In this document: positions 10,563-18,199 of the stretch, piece after piece
Layout of the letters: the number at the start of each line of letters is the position of its first letter
Position numbering within the stretch: position 1 is the first letter of the stretch
Source of the DNA: Bacillota bacterium
GTDB lineage: Bacteria > Bacillota > Sulfobacillia > JAJYWN01 > JAJZPE01
Direction of reading: 5' to 3'
Assembly: GCA_036504675.1 (NCBI GenBank)
Contig: DASXUT010000149.1
Location: forward strand, 1-49,534
DNA length: 49,534 nt
Translations under genes and position numbers: made by a program
The notes under the pieces: generated by a model
Told to the model about the DNA's origin: nothing
Seen by the model: the letters and a program-made list of their open reading frames with translations, nothing else
Databases searched by the model: none

Positions 10563-11272
10563 CTCGGCTCACCCCCGGCCCGGTCGGCCTTCCGGCCCTG
10601 GGCCGAGGCCGCGACAGATTCCACCGGGCAAAAGCGCACCCGGTCTCCCGGCTCGAGCAGCGAAGGCCTGTCCCGCCCCGGGTCCCACAGGACCAGTGGA
10701 GTCCAGCCGATGATTCGCCACCCGCCCGGGCTGGTGCTCGAGTAGATCCCGGTCTGCCCGCCGGCGATGCCCACCGCCCCCGCGGGCACCGTGGTCCGGG
10801 GACTCGCCAGGCGGGGCACGTTCAGCTCCGGAGGCAGTCCGGCCAGGTAGGGAAAGCCCGCCTGAAAACCGAGCATGGCCACAGAGTAGTCGGCCCCGCT
10901 ATGTCGCCGAATGACCTCACTCTCAGAGAGCCGACAGTGCTCAGCCACGTCGGTCAGGTCGGGACCATGGCTGCCGCCGTAGGTGACCGGGACGACCAGG
11001 GTCGGTCGAGCCCCCGACCTTCGCCGGCGCTCCAGTCGCACCTGTTCGACCCAGCGACGGAGGGCGGTCGACGAGAGGATGCTCGGGTCGTAGACCACGG
11101 ATAGTGAGCGGTAGGTGGGGATGACCTCGATGATCCCCGGTGGTCCGGCGGAGATCATGGCGTCGTCCAGCGCCCCCACCGCGACCAGGGCGTCGTCCTC
11201 GATGCCATCGGCGAACTCCACCGTCAGCGCGCCGTCGCCCAATGGCAACAGCCTCGGCCGGTCATACATCAC
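10559..11272 (-). CDS. pxpB: 5-oxoprolinase subunit B
   Basis: This 237-residue protein belongs to the KipI/PxpB family (cyclophilin-like fold). Matching blocks are LLPLGDGALTVEFAD near the N-terminus, PTYRSLSVVYDP near 50, PVTYGG near 95, MLGFQAGFPYLAGL near 135 and the Ser/Thr/Gly-rich GIAGGQTGIYSSTSPGGW near 170. With PxpA and PxpC it forms the 5-oxoprolinase complex. It starts with GTG (followed directly by ATG) overlapping the pxpA stop by 4 bases. In B. subtilis the homologue was described as an inhibitor of the sporulation kinase KinA; whether that role exists here is unknown. Confidence 0.92.
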   Translation of the reverse strand: MMYDRPRLLPLGDGALTVEFADGIEDDALVAVGALDDAMISAGPPGIIEVIPTYRSLSVVYDPSILSSTALRRWVEQVRLERRRRSGARPTLVVPVTYGGSHGPDLTDVAEHCRLSESEVIRRHSGADYSVAMLGFQAGFPYLAGLPPELNVPRLASPRTTVPAGAVGIAGGQTGIYSSTSPGGWRIIGWTPLVLWDPGRDRPSLLEPGDRVRFCPVESVAASAQGRKADRAGGEPR

Positions 11273-12057
11273 GGGGCCGTCTCCGACTTTCGTTGAAGGC
11301 CAACGATCCTGACCCCGGCGGCCTCCAGACGGGTCCTGACCGCCGCGGCCAGAGCCGGGGCCCCGGCCGTATCGCCGTGGATACAGATGGTGTCCGCCCG
11401 GACCCGGATGCAGCCACCGTCGATGGCTGAGACCCGGCCCTCTCGGATCATCCTCAGGGCCCGCTCGGCGACGATCGGCGGTTCGGTGACCAGGGCCCCG
11501 GGCAGCTCCCTCGGCGCGAGGCGGCCGTCACTCAGGTAGGCTCGGTCGGCGAAGACCTCCTCGACCACCCTCAGGCCCTCCTCCCGGCCGACCGCACCGA
11601 GCTCGGAGCCGAATAGGCCGACCAGGGCCAGGTGGGGATCGACCGACTTGATCGCCCGGGCCACAGCCCGGGCCAATGACTTGTCCCGGGCAGCCTGGTT
11701 GTAGAGAGCCCCGTGGGGCTTGACGTGGGTCAGCTCGACACCTTCTGCCCGGGCCACTCCGGCCATGGCCCCGACCTGGTAGACGACCAGGTCCTCGACC
11801 TCGGACGGGTCGACCTTCATCTCCCGCCGCCCGAACCCGACCAGGTCCGGATAGCCCGGGTGGGCCCCGACCGAGACCCCCCGGTTCCTGGCCAACGCCA
11901 CCGTCCGTCGCATCTGGCTCGGGTCTCCGGCATGGAAGCCACAGGCCACGTTGGCTGACGAGACCACGGCCAGCAGCGCTTCGTCGGCGCCAAGGCGGTA
12001 GCGGCCGAAACCCTCCCCCATATCACTGTTCAAGTCCACCCGCAGCACACGGTCCAC
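11269..12057 (-). CDS. pxpA: 5-oxoprolinase subunit A (LamB/YcsF family)
   Basis: This 262-residue protein carries the YcsF signature: VDLNSDMGEGFGRY at the N-terminus, SANVACGFHAGDP near 33, GVSVGAHPGYPDL.GFGRR near 60 and HVKPHGALYNQA near 110. PxpA is the hydrolytic subunit of 5-oxoprolinase. It is first in the pxpABC operon. The start is GTG with AAGGGA close upstream; a second GTG three codons later is possible. The 195 bases upstream (12058-12252) hold no promoter I can defend on the minus strand. Confidence 0.93.
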   Translation of the reverse strand: MDRVLRVDLNSDMGEGFGRYRLGADEALLAVVSSANVACGFHAGDPSQMRRTVALARNRGVSVGAHPGYPDLVGFGRREMKVDPSEVEDLVVYQVGAMAGVARAEGVELTHVKPHGALYNQAARDKSLARAVARAIKSVDPHLALVGLFGSELGAVGREEGLRVVEEVFADRAYLSDGRLAPRELPGALVTEPPIVAERALRMIREGRVSAIDGGCIRVRADTICIHGDTAGAPALAAAVRTRLEAAGVRIVGLQRKSETAP

Positions 12058-12252
12058 CGTCCCTTGACCATCCTTCGACCCGGCCCGCTACGAGATTCCA
12101 TCCGGAAGCTTGAAAAGCCTGCCCCTGGTGCGCTTTTTTGCCAGGTATGGCCAGCCGGCGCGGATCCCAAGACTAAAGCTCACAGGACCCGGACACCCGC
12201 CGCAAAGGTTCCGCCGGGGCCGGAATCTCTCCATCGAGGTGGTCAGGTAGTG

Positions 12253-12486
12253 ATGTTCAGACGATGGGCGACCAGGCCACCCAAGGCCGGCGGCGCCCAC
12301 CCGGTGACTCAAGAAAAGATCACCACGGGCCAACGGCTGGACCCCAAGGAGAAGCGTTTCCTCCTCGAGATGCACCGCAACGCCGTCCAGGACGAAGAAT
12401 TCGCCCTGTTTGAGGAGCCTATCTCCGGTTGGTGGTCGAACGACTGGGTCATCGACCAGGAAGACCCCCGCCTCGACGACCCTTAG
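12253..12486 (+). CDS. small hypothetical protein
   Basis: This 77-residue reading frame is of unknown function. Its C-terminal half is protein-like and acidic: KITTGQRLDPKEKRFLLEM, EEFALFEEP and GWWSNDWVIDQEDPRLDDP. The first 20 residues are basic and may not be translated. A GTG at 12304 is an alternative start but has no good SD. The ATG at 12253 has a GAGGTGG sequence about 11 bases upstream. A strong hairpin follows the stop directly. The opposite strand also has an open frame, which I judge less likely because this strand gives the more natural amino-acid pattern. Confidence 0.5.
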   Translation: MFRRWATRPPKAGGAHPVTQEKITTGQRLDPKEKRFLLEMHRNAVQDEEFALFEEPISGWWSNDWVIDQEDPRLDDP

Positions 12487-12507
12487 GACACGATGGTAGG
12501 TGGACAC

Positions 12508-12537
12508 TCAAGGCCGGCGCGAGCGCGCCGGCCTTGA
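12508..12537. terminator. 14-bp perfect inverted repeat, bidirectional terminator
   Basis: TCAAGGCCGGCGCG and its exact reverse complement flank 2 bases, giving a very strong hairpin between two convergent small genes. A clear T-run is missing, so Rho-independent action is likely but not certain. Confidence 0.65.
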
Positions 12538-12555
12538 CTTCACCGCGATGATCAA

Positions 12556-12879
12556 TCAGGTAGTCCGCGGGCCGGCTTCCCTGACCTCGCTTGGCGAGCG
12601 GTCCAGGACCACCGGGGTGGCCGACTCCTCGCCTTCGATCGGTGGGGGCGGGAGAGCCCCTCCGACCTGAATCAACCGAGCCATCTGGCGGCACATCCGG
12701 CGGAGCCGTTCGTTCTCCTCCTTGAGGCGGGCCCCACGCTCGCGGCGGTCGTGGTCCATCGCCACCAGGAGGTCCATCAGCACCCTCCGGCTGAACCTCA
12801 GGCTCTGGACCTGATCCTCGAGCGTCCGCAAGCGGACCAGGAGCCGTTCGACGGAATCCTCGGATGCCGCTTCGGGCAC
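12556..12879 (-). CDS. small coiled-coil protein, unknown function
   Basis: I do not recognise a family. The product (about 107 residues from the GTG at 12879) is mostly heptad-like helix: VERLLVRLRTLEDQVQSLRF, then LMDLLVAMDHDRRERG and RLKEENERLRRMCRQMARLI. A Pro-rich, charged tail follows. The GTG at 12879 has AGGGGA nine bases upstream. An in-frame TTG at 12900 lacks a spaced ribosome-binding site. A TATAAT lies at 12913-12918 (minus strand), without a clear -35. The coiled coil is similar in style to that of the protein at 7186-7743, but I could not show homology by eye. Confidence 0.65.
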   Translation of the reverse strand: MPEAASEDSVERLLVRLRTLEDQVQSLRFSRRVLMDLLVAMDHDRRERGARLKEENERLRRMCRQMARLIQVGGALPPPPIEGEESATPVVLDRSPSEVREAGPRTT

Positions 12880-13018
12880 GTTCGTCACTCCCCTCGCCAA
12901 CCTCTACAGCTTATTATAGCTGGCAAGGGTTGACCCTATTCGGGCGGCCGTGACCCCGGCCCCCTCACCCCCACCGCGACCCTTCAGAACTCGGTGACGC
13001 CGGTGAAGGTGAAGCCCA

Positions 13019-13867
13019 TCACGGTCGGCCTTCGTCCGACCGACGGTCTTCCAGCTCCTTGATGACCTCGTCCCCGACCCGGACACCGCCGATGGGAGCC
13101 CGCCCCGGAAAGCCCGGGCCGTGGGCATCGGAACCCCCGGTGACGACCAGACCGTAACGCCGAGCCATGGCCACATAACGCCGGGTCTGGCTTCGCGAGT
13201 GCTCCGGATAGCGGGCCTCGAGGCCGGCCAGGCCGGCGGCCACGAGCGGGGGGATGATCGAGTCGTCACCGATCAATCCCGGGTGGGCGAGCACGGCCAC
13301 GCCACCGGCCGCCCGGATCAGCCGGACGGCCTCCTCCGGCGAAAGCTTGTAGCGTTCCACATAGGCCGGTTTACCGATCCCGAGATAGAGCCGGAAGGCC
13401 TCGCGGACCGATCCCGCATACCCCGCCTCGACCAGGACCTGAGCGATGTGGGGACGACCGAGCGGGCCGCCGCCGGCGATCTCCCTGACCCTGGTGAACG
13501 AGACGGGCAGGTTCAACCTGACCAGCCGGTCCAGGATCAAGCGGGCCCTCTCGTACCGGGCCGTCCGTAACCGCTGCAACTCGGCCTCCAGGGCCGGGGA
13601 GGACGGGTCGAAGAGGTATCCGAGGACGTGCACTTCGCGCGTTCTGTCGGCGATGGTCGTATCCGTGTTGACCTCGACTCCCGGGACGACGCGCAGTCCT
13701 CCCCCGGAGGCTCGAGCCGCCTGGGTCGCCTCGGGCAGACCGGCGGTGGTGTCGTGATCGGTCACCCCAATGGCCGTCAGCCCAGCCGCGACAGCCGCCC
13801 TGACGGCCTCGGAAGGGGTCAGCGTTCCGTCGGAGGCGGTCGTGTGCACGTGCAGGTCGGCTGGCAT
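13019..13867 (-). CDS. PHP-domain phosphoesterase (YciV/TrpH type)
   Basis: The 282-residue protein has all the PHP metal-binding motifs: DLHVHTTASDGTLTP (4-18), GVTDHDT near 38, VPGVEVN near 61, AVLAHPGL near 190 and GGSDAHG near 246. Relatives of this type hydrolyse nucleoside 3',5'-bisphosphates or trim RNA 5' ends (E. coli YciV/RNase AM); the substrate here is not proven. The ATG at 13867 overlaps the stop of the aminopeptidase gene by one base (TAATG), so translation is coupled. A longer in-frame N-terminus lies inside the aminopeptidase gene and is rejected. An 11-codon frame (MGFTFTGVTEF) overlaps the stop; it may be chance. Confidence 0.88.
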   Translation of the reverse strand: MPADLHVHTTASDGTLTPSEAVRAAVAAGLTAIGVTDHDTTAGLPEATQAARASGGGLRVVPGVEVNTDTTIADRTREVHVLGYLFDPSSPALEAELQRLRTARYERARLILDRLVRLNLPVSFTRVREIAGGGPLGRPHIAQVLVEAGYAGSVREAFRLYLGIGKPAYVERYKLSPEEAVRLIRAAGGVAVLAHPGLIGDDSIIPPLVAAGLAGLEARYPEHSRSQTRRYVAMARRYGLVVTGGSDAHGPGFPGRAPIGGVRVGDEVIKELEDRRSDEGRP

Positions 13868-15369
13868 TACTTGGCCGACTCGGCCAGCCAAGCCAGGGTT
13901 CGGACGCCGAACCCGGTCGCCCCTTTGGGGGTATGGGCCTGCTCCGTCGAGGTCAGAGCCAGGCCGGCGATGTCCAGGTGGACCCACGGCGAATCGCCGG
14001 CGAACTCGCCAATGAAGTGGGCCCCGGTGATCGCCCCGCCCGGCCGGCCGCCGCTGTTCTTGATCTCCGCCACATCGCTCTTGAGAAGATCACGGTATTC
14101 GCGGTCAAGGGGCATCCGCCAAACCTTCTCCCCCGCCTTCGCGGCCGCCTCCTCGACCTCGGTGGCCAGCCGGTCGTCATTGGCGAAGAGACCTGCCCTC
14201 ACGTTTCCCAAGGCGACCACGCAGGCCCCGGTCAGGGTGGCCAAGTCGACCAGCCGCTTCGCCCCAAGGCTCCTGGCATAGGCCACGGCGTCGGCCAGGA
14301 TCATCCGGCCCTCAGCATCGGTGCTGATGATCTCGATGGTCTTCCCGTTCATCGCCCTGACCACGTCGCCGGGCCTGGCGGCGTGCCCTGAAGGCATGTT
14401 CTCCGTGGCCGGGACGACCGCGATGACCTCGACCGCCGGCTTCAGGCCGGCAACGGCCTGCATCGCCCCGAGTACGGCGGCCCCGCCGGCCATGTCTGCC
14501 TTCATTGCCTCCATTCCCTCGCCCGCCTTCAGCGAGATCCCACCGCTGTCGAAGGTGAGACCCTTGCCGACAAAGGCGAGGGGGCCGCCGGCCGCCCGGC
14601 CCTCGCTCGGGCGATAGCGCAGGACGATGAGCTTGGCCGGTTCGTCGCTGCCCCTGGCGACGGACAGGAAGGCCCCCATGCCCAGCCGCTCACAATCGGC
14701 CTTCTCGAGGACTTCGAGCTCCAATCCCTGGCGGGCGATGTTGGCGGCCACCTCGGCCAGAGCCGTCGGGGTGATCAGCTTGGCGGGCCGGTTGACCAGG
14801 TTTCGGGCCAAGGCGGTGGCCTCCGCGAGGACCTGCCCGTGCCGGACACCGGCCTCGACGGCGGGGATCTTGGTCTCATTGTGCTCGACGACGATCAATT
14901 CCTCCACCCCGTGCGGGGCGGACTCCTTGGCCGACTTCAACTCCCGAAATGAGTAGCTTGCCAGCAGGCTCCCAATGACCGTAGCCTCGGCCGCCGCGCC
15001 GGCCTCCAGGCCGGCGATGCCGGCCCCGTGGACGATGGTGGCCACGGTCCGACATCCACCCCGCGCCGCCGCTTTCATCGCCCATCCGGCGGCCCGGCGG
15101 ACGCCCTCGAGGTCGAAGCCTGACGATGGACCCAACCCGGCCACGACGACCTTGGTCGCCGGCAGGCGCCCCAGGGAGTAGACGACCACCGCTTCCTTTT
15201 CCTGACCGGTCAGCTCCCCCGCTTCGGCCAGGCGGCTGATGGCTCCGCCCAGGGCCTGGTCGACCGCCCCGGTCGCCCCCCCGGGGCGCTTGACCCCTTC
15301 AAACAGGTTGATGATGACCGCATCCGCCTTGACCTCAGTGATCGAGCCTCGCCAGACCTTGACCTTCAC
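13867..15369 (-). CDS. pepA: leucyl aminopeptidase (peptidase family M17)
   Basis: This is a cytosolic di-zinc/manganese aminopeptidase that removes N-terminal residues. The C-terminal catalytic domain has VGKGLTFDSGGISLK, MKADMAGGAAVLGAM and the signature STDAEGRMILADAVAYA, with the metal-binding Lys, Asp and Glu residues present. Length is about 500 residues, normal for the family. AAGGAG lies directly against the ATG at 15378 but nine bases from the GTG at 15369, so I prefer the GTG (MKVKVWRG...). A TTG at 15399 is the longest possibility. It is coupled to the downstream PHP gene. Confidence 0.93.
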   Translation of the reverse strand: MKVKVWRGSITEVKADAVIINLFEGVKRPGGATGAVDQALGGAISRLAEAGELTGQEKEAVVVYSLGRLPATKVVVAGLGPSSGFDLEGVRRAAGWAMKAAARGGCRTVATIVHGAGIAGLEAGAAAEATVIGSLLASYSFRELKSAKESAPHGVEELIVVEHNETKIPAVEAGVRHGQVLAEATALARNLVNRPAKLITPTALAEVAANIARQGLELEVLEKADCERLGMGAFLSVARGSDEPAKLIVLRYRPSEGRAAGGPLAFVGKGLTFDSGGISLKAGEGMEAMKADMAGGAAVLGAMQAVAGLKPAVEVIAVVPATENMPSGHAARPGDVVRAMNGKTIEIISTDAEGRMILADAVAYARSLGAKRLVDLATLTGACVVALGNVRAGLFANDDRLATEVEEAAAKAGEKVWRMPLDREYRDLLKSDVAEIKNSGGRPGGAITGAHFIGEFAGDSPWVHLDIAGLALTSTEQAHTPKGATGFGVRTLAWLAESAK

Positions 15370-15496
15370 CCTCGCCATCTCCTTGCCCGCTATTAGCAAT
15401 TCTGCCCAAATGCCCCCCGGTTTTCCCCCGCCGCCGCCCGCCTATTCTTCCACGCCTTCCCTCCGTTCCCTGCCTGGCCTAATCTCGACCGGCAAG

Positions 15497-15525
15497 AAAA
15501 AAACCCGTCCCGAGTAGGGACGGGT
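15497..15525 (-). terminator. Rho-independent terminator after spoVS
   Basis: A 9-bp stem ACCCGTCCC / GGGACGGGT with a 5-base loop is followed on the minus strand by TTTTTTCTT. It lies 25 bases after the spoVS stop. Confidence 0.9.
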
Positions 15526-15549
15526 GTCGGCTTCCTCTACGGGGTCGGC

Positions 15550-15813
15550 TCACCGTGGTGAGACGATGAGCCTTATGGCCGTCCGTTCCTGACCATTGAT
15601 CTCGATGTCGGTGAACGCCGGGACGCAGACCAGGTCCATGCCACTTGGGGCGACAAAGCCTCGGGCGATGGCCACCGCCTTGACCGCTTGGTTCAAGGCG
15701 CCGGCCCCGACGGTCTGAATCTCAGCGTTGCCGCGTTCGCGCAGGACTCCTGCCAAAGCCCCGGCGACCGAGTTGGGATTGGACTTCGATGAGACCTTGA
15801 GGACGTCGACCAA
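15550..15813 (-). CDS. spoVS: stage V sporulation protein S
   Basis: SpoVS is a small Alba-like protein needed for progress beyond stage V (coat and core maturation) in Bacillus. The 87 residues match the family almost end to end: LKVSSKSNPNSVAGALAG, AGALNQAVKAVAIARGFVAP and FTDIEINGQERTAIRLIV. The start is TTG, with GGAGGAGG 11 bases upstream; no ATG or GTG is available at the right place. It is monocistronic: a SigH-like promoter lies about 50 bases upstream and a strong terminator follows. Confidence 0.96.
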   Translation of the reverse strand: MVDVLKVSSKSNPNSVAGALAGVLRERGNAEIQTVGAGALNQAVKAVAIARGFVAPSGMDLVCVPAFTDIEINGQERTAIRLIVSPR

Positions 15814-15860
15814 CTTGGGAAGAACCTCCTCCGCTTGGAAATTCTGCTCGGCAAGGGATA

Positions 15861-15889
15861 ATGTTCTCTCTTGTCGGACAAAAACCTGC
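15861..15889 (-). promoter_or_regulatory. SigH-like promoter of spoVS
   Basis: On the minus strand GCAGGTTTT (15889-15881) matches the SigH -35 consensus RNAGGAWWW at 8 of 9 positions. After 11 bases, AGAGAACAT (15869-15861) matches RNNGAATWW at 8 of 9. B. subtilis spoVS is known as a SigH-dependent gene, so motif and context agree. Confidence 0.65.
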
Positions 15890-15976
15890 TGGCAGAGGAG
15901 CGAAAATCTTCACACTTCGACCTCTAGGCGCCCTAAATGAGAACCTGCCGGAACCCGCCGTGGGCGGTTTCTGTGG

Positions 15977-16483
15977 TCAAGCGAGACCGGCCAGCCCGGC
16001 CAGGTCTTCCGGCCGGATACGAAGGTCCTTGAACAACTCGGCTTCCATCGCTCTCACCGCCGGCCAGCACTCCTCGATGAGTGACGCGCTGCCGGGGTAT
16101 CGCCGCTTGAGGTCGGAGAAGCGGGCCGCCAAGCCGACAAAGTCCCGGGCAACCAGCTTGTCGGCATAGTAGACGAGCTTCTCCTCCAGGTTTCGCGGTT
16201 GACGCTCGGGATCCAGGACGGCCTCGAGGAGGTGACGGCGGACGGCCTCAACCAGTTCGGCGTAGCCACGCTCGGCGGCGATGCGGGCTGAGGCGGCGGC
16301 GTGGTCAACGTCCCGCGGAACGCCCGGGGCCTTCCCCAAATCGTGCAGGAGAGCGGCCGCCCGGACGAGATCGACTTCCACCTTCCGGCCCGACCGCTTC
16401 AATTCCTCGGCCAGGAAGACGGCGACGGACGCCACCGTGGTCACGTGAGACCAGGCCCCGTCCGGAAAGCGATACTCCGACAA
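15977..16483 (-). CDS. HD-domain phosphohydrolase
   Basis: This 168-residue protein has the HD signature: H13 in WSHVTTVASVA, ALLHDLGKAPG near residue 46, DHAAASARIA near 60, and YYADKLVARD near 105. Such proteins are small metal-dependent phosphohydrolases; the substrate is unknown. The TTG at 16483 is a poor start. The same frame runs upstream as PSEGECLRLLSEY, which matches the usual N-terminus of these proteins. The only codon there with a spaced SD (GGGGAGGG) is ATT at 16513, so translation may begin at that rare codon. It lies downstream of ymdB. Confidence 0.8.
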   Translation of the reverse strand: MSEYRFPDGAWSHVTTVASVAVFLAEELKRSGRKVEVDLVRAAALLHDLGKAPGVPRDVDHAAASARIAAERGYAELVEAVRRHLLEAVLDPERQPRNLEEKLVYYADKLVARDFVGLAARFSDLKRRYPGSASLIEECWPAVRAMEAELFKDLRIRPEDLAGLAGLA

Positions 16484-16564
16484 GAGCCTGAGGCACTCGC
16501 CCTCAGAGGGAATGATGACCCAGCCCTCCCCTTCTGGTCCGAAAGTCAGTCAGAACGCAGCGGA

Positions 16565-17350
16565 TCACCCCTCGTCTTCCTGGAGGCGCCTGATCCCGGT
16601 GGCTCGGCCGGTCTGGTCGTCGAGGTCGACGACCACCGCTTCCAGCCTCGACGGCGGTCTGGCCACATCGAGACGCGTCGGAAGCTGGGTCAGGAAACGT
16701 TCCAGGGCCTGGTCCCGGTCGACGCCGATGATCGAATGCCGGGGCCCGGTCATCCCGACATCAGTGATGAAGGCCGTGCCTTTCGGCAAGATCCGTTCGT
16801 CGGCCGTCTGGACGTGGGTATGGGTACCGATCACCGCCGACACCCGACCGTCAAGGTAGTGGGCCATGGCCGCTTTCTCCGAGGTGGCCTCGGCGTGGAA
16901 ATCGACAATCAGGAACGGCGACCGCCCGGAGACCTCTTCGAGGGCCCGCGAGGCGGCGCGGAAGGGGCAGTCGACGTAGACTTCCAGGAAGACGCGGCCA
17001 CACAGGTTCACGAGGGTGACCTCCCGACCGTCGGCCGCCTGAACGACCCCGGTGCCGTGGCCGGGAGCCTGGCCCGGGTAGTTGAACGGTCGGACCACCC
17101 GTGACTCCAGTCCGAGGTAGTCATAGACCTCACGCTTGGCCCAGGCATGATTGCCGAGGGTGATCCCGTCGACCCCGGCTTCGAAGAGCTCCTCGGCCGT
17201 TTCCTGAGTGATTCCCTTTCCCCCGGCCACGTTCTCGCCGTTAGCCAGGACCAGGTCGGGGCCCTCTCGCTCCTTGATGACCGGCAGGAGCCCGGCCAAT
17301 GCCTCCCGCCCCGGCCGCCCTATGACATCCCCGATGAACAGGATCCTCAT
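16565..17350 (-). CDS. ymdB: YmdB-family metallophosphoesterase
   Basis: The 261-residue protein has the calcineurin-like metal-binding blocks MRILFIGDVIGRPGR, NGENVAGGKG, TLGNHAW and IGTHTHVQTAD, plus the conserved DVGMTGP. B. subtilis YmdB is a cyclic-nucleotide phosphodiesterase that affects biofilm and motility gene expression and is commonly encoded beside rny. The ATG at 17350 gives the canonical N-terminus behind a G-rich SD; the 49 in-frame codons upstream are intergenic. It has its own SigA-like promoter, and an HD gene follows after about 50 bases. Confidence 0.93.
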   Translation of the reverse strand: MRILFIGDVIGRPGREALAGLLPVIKEREGPDLVLANGENVAGGKGITQETAEELFEAGVDGITLGNHAWAKREVYDYLGLESRVVRPFNYPGQAPGHGTGVVQAADGREVTLVNLCGRVFLEVYVDCPFRAASRALEEVSGRSPFLIVDFHAEATSEKAAMAHYLDGRVSAVIGTHTHVQTADERILPKGTAFITDVGMTGPRHSIIGVDRDQALERFLTQLPTRLDVARPPSRLEAVVVDLDDQTGRATGIRRLQEDEG

Positions 17351-17371
17351 GACGCACCCCCCGGACAAGGT

Positions 17372-17400
17372 AGTATACCCGACGGGCCCGGTGGCACAAA
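17372..17400 (-). promoter_or_regulatory. SigA-like promoter of ymdB
   Basis: TATACT (17372-17377, minus strand) is the -10. TTTGTG (17395-17400), or TTGTGC one base on, is a weak -35 at 17 or 16 bases. The -35 coincides with the T-run of the upstream terminator. Confidence 0.55.
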
Positions 17401-17423
17401 AAGGCCCCGCCGCTCGGCGAGGC
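17398..17423 (-). terminator. terminator of the 17463-17978 gene
   Basis: On the minus strand GCCTCGCC / GGCGGGGC pair over 8 bp (one U-G pair) around GAGC, followed by CTTTTTG. A second strong hairpin (CCGGCGCCC / GGGCGCCGG) lies just upstream, between this stem and the stop codon. Confidence 0.75.
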
Positions 17424-17462
17424 TCGGCCGGCGCCCGTGGGCGCCGGGGTGTCGTCCTACCC

Positions 17463-17978
17463 TCACTTGTTGAAGACCAGGACCCGCCCTTCCTCACGAA
17501 AGGCGATCAGGTTCTTCTCCGAGCGGGCCTCCCTCAGGTCATCAAGCATCTCCTCGATGAGTTCCTCCTGGGCCGCCAGATCCTCCTCCTGGAAGGTCTC
17601 GCCCCGATCGACGACGAGGATGGTCGCGAAGGACCCCCTGATCAACTCGATGGTCAAGGCAATCTCGCCCTGACTGAGAGAGCGCACGTCCCTGGTGACT
17701 TCGACCACGCTGACTCCGCCGAAGCGAGACAGGCTGACCTCGCTCTTGCTCATCTCGAGGTTCTCAAGCCAGCCATAGGCGGCTAAGCTGTCGGTCAGGC
17801 GATGCTGGAAGGCCGAGAACTCCTCCTCCGACAGGACCTTGGTGAGAAGGAAGGTGAACTTCAGGGTCTGCCCCCGGGGATCGAAGTTGATCGTCGCCAA
17901 TTCCGGATAACGTACCAGCATCGATATGAGCAGACTGACACTATTCCCGCGGTCGTTCTCACGGTATGAGCCTGACAT
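17463..17978 (-). CDS. conserved-looking hypothetical protein between rny and ymdB
   Basis: I do not recognise this 171-residue protein. It reads as a soluble alpha/beta protein: SLLISMLVRYPELATINFDP, then TLKFTFLLTKVLSEEEF, VSVVEVTRDVRSLSQGEIAL and FATILVVDRG. A strongly acidic helix (FQEEDLAAQEELIEEMLDDL) and a short beta C-terminus follow. There is no signal peptide, membrane helix or metal motif. The ATG at 17978 has GGAGG seven bases upstream and is preferred over a GTG-type start five codons earlier. Its place between rny and ymdB suggests a link to RNA turnover, but that is inference. Confidence 0.75.
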   Translation of the reverse strand: MSGSYRENDRGNSVSLLISMLVRYPELATINFDPRGQTLKFTFLLTKVLSEEEFSAFQHRLTDSLAAYGWLENLEMSKSEVSLSRFGGVSVVEVTRDVRSLSQGEIALTIELIRGSFATILVVDRGETFQEEDLAAQEELIEEMLDDLREARSEKNLIAFREEGRVLVFNK

Positions 17979-18107
17979 CGGTTCGCCTCCCACCCCGGGC
18001 CATCTGGCCGGACCTGCCCTCTTTCCAGGCTACAATTCGGCGGTCCCAAAGCAATTCCTCCCCTTCCGGACCCAAATTCGGCCCTCGCTAGCAGGGAGAA
18101 TCAACCG

Positions 18108-18152
18108 ACCGCCGGAGAAAGAGAAGCCCCGGGCGCTTCCCGCGCCCGGGGC
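18108..18152 (-). terminator. Rho-independent terminator after rny
   Basis: GCCCCGGGCGC / GCGCCCGGGGC form a perfect 11-bp stem with a 5-base loop. On the minus strand it is followed by TTCTCTTTCTCC. A GGTTTTC on the other side could allow plus-strand use too. Confidence 0.85.
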
Positions 18153-18199
18153 CGGTTTTCGTACAGCCCGGCTTTCACCGATCAGCCCAGCGAACTCTT

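Noticed and set aside
12088-12507. Minus-strand open frame opposite the small plus-strand gene
   Set aside because: Its amino-acid pattern is that of a shadow frame, and the plus-strand frame reads more like protein.
12983-13019. 11-codon frame MGFTFTGVTEF overlapping the PHP stop
   Set aside because: Although it overlaps the stop as TGATG, it is too short and has no supporting similarity.
13867-13987. Longer N-terminus for the PHP protein
   Set aside because: The extension lies inside the aminopeptidase gene, and the PHP fold begins exactly at MPADLHVHT.
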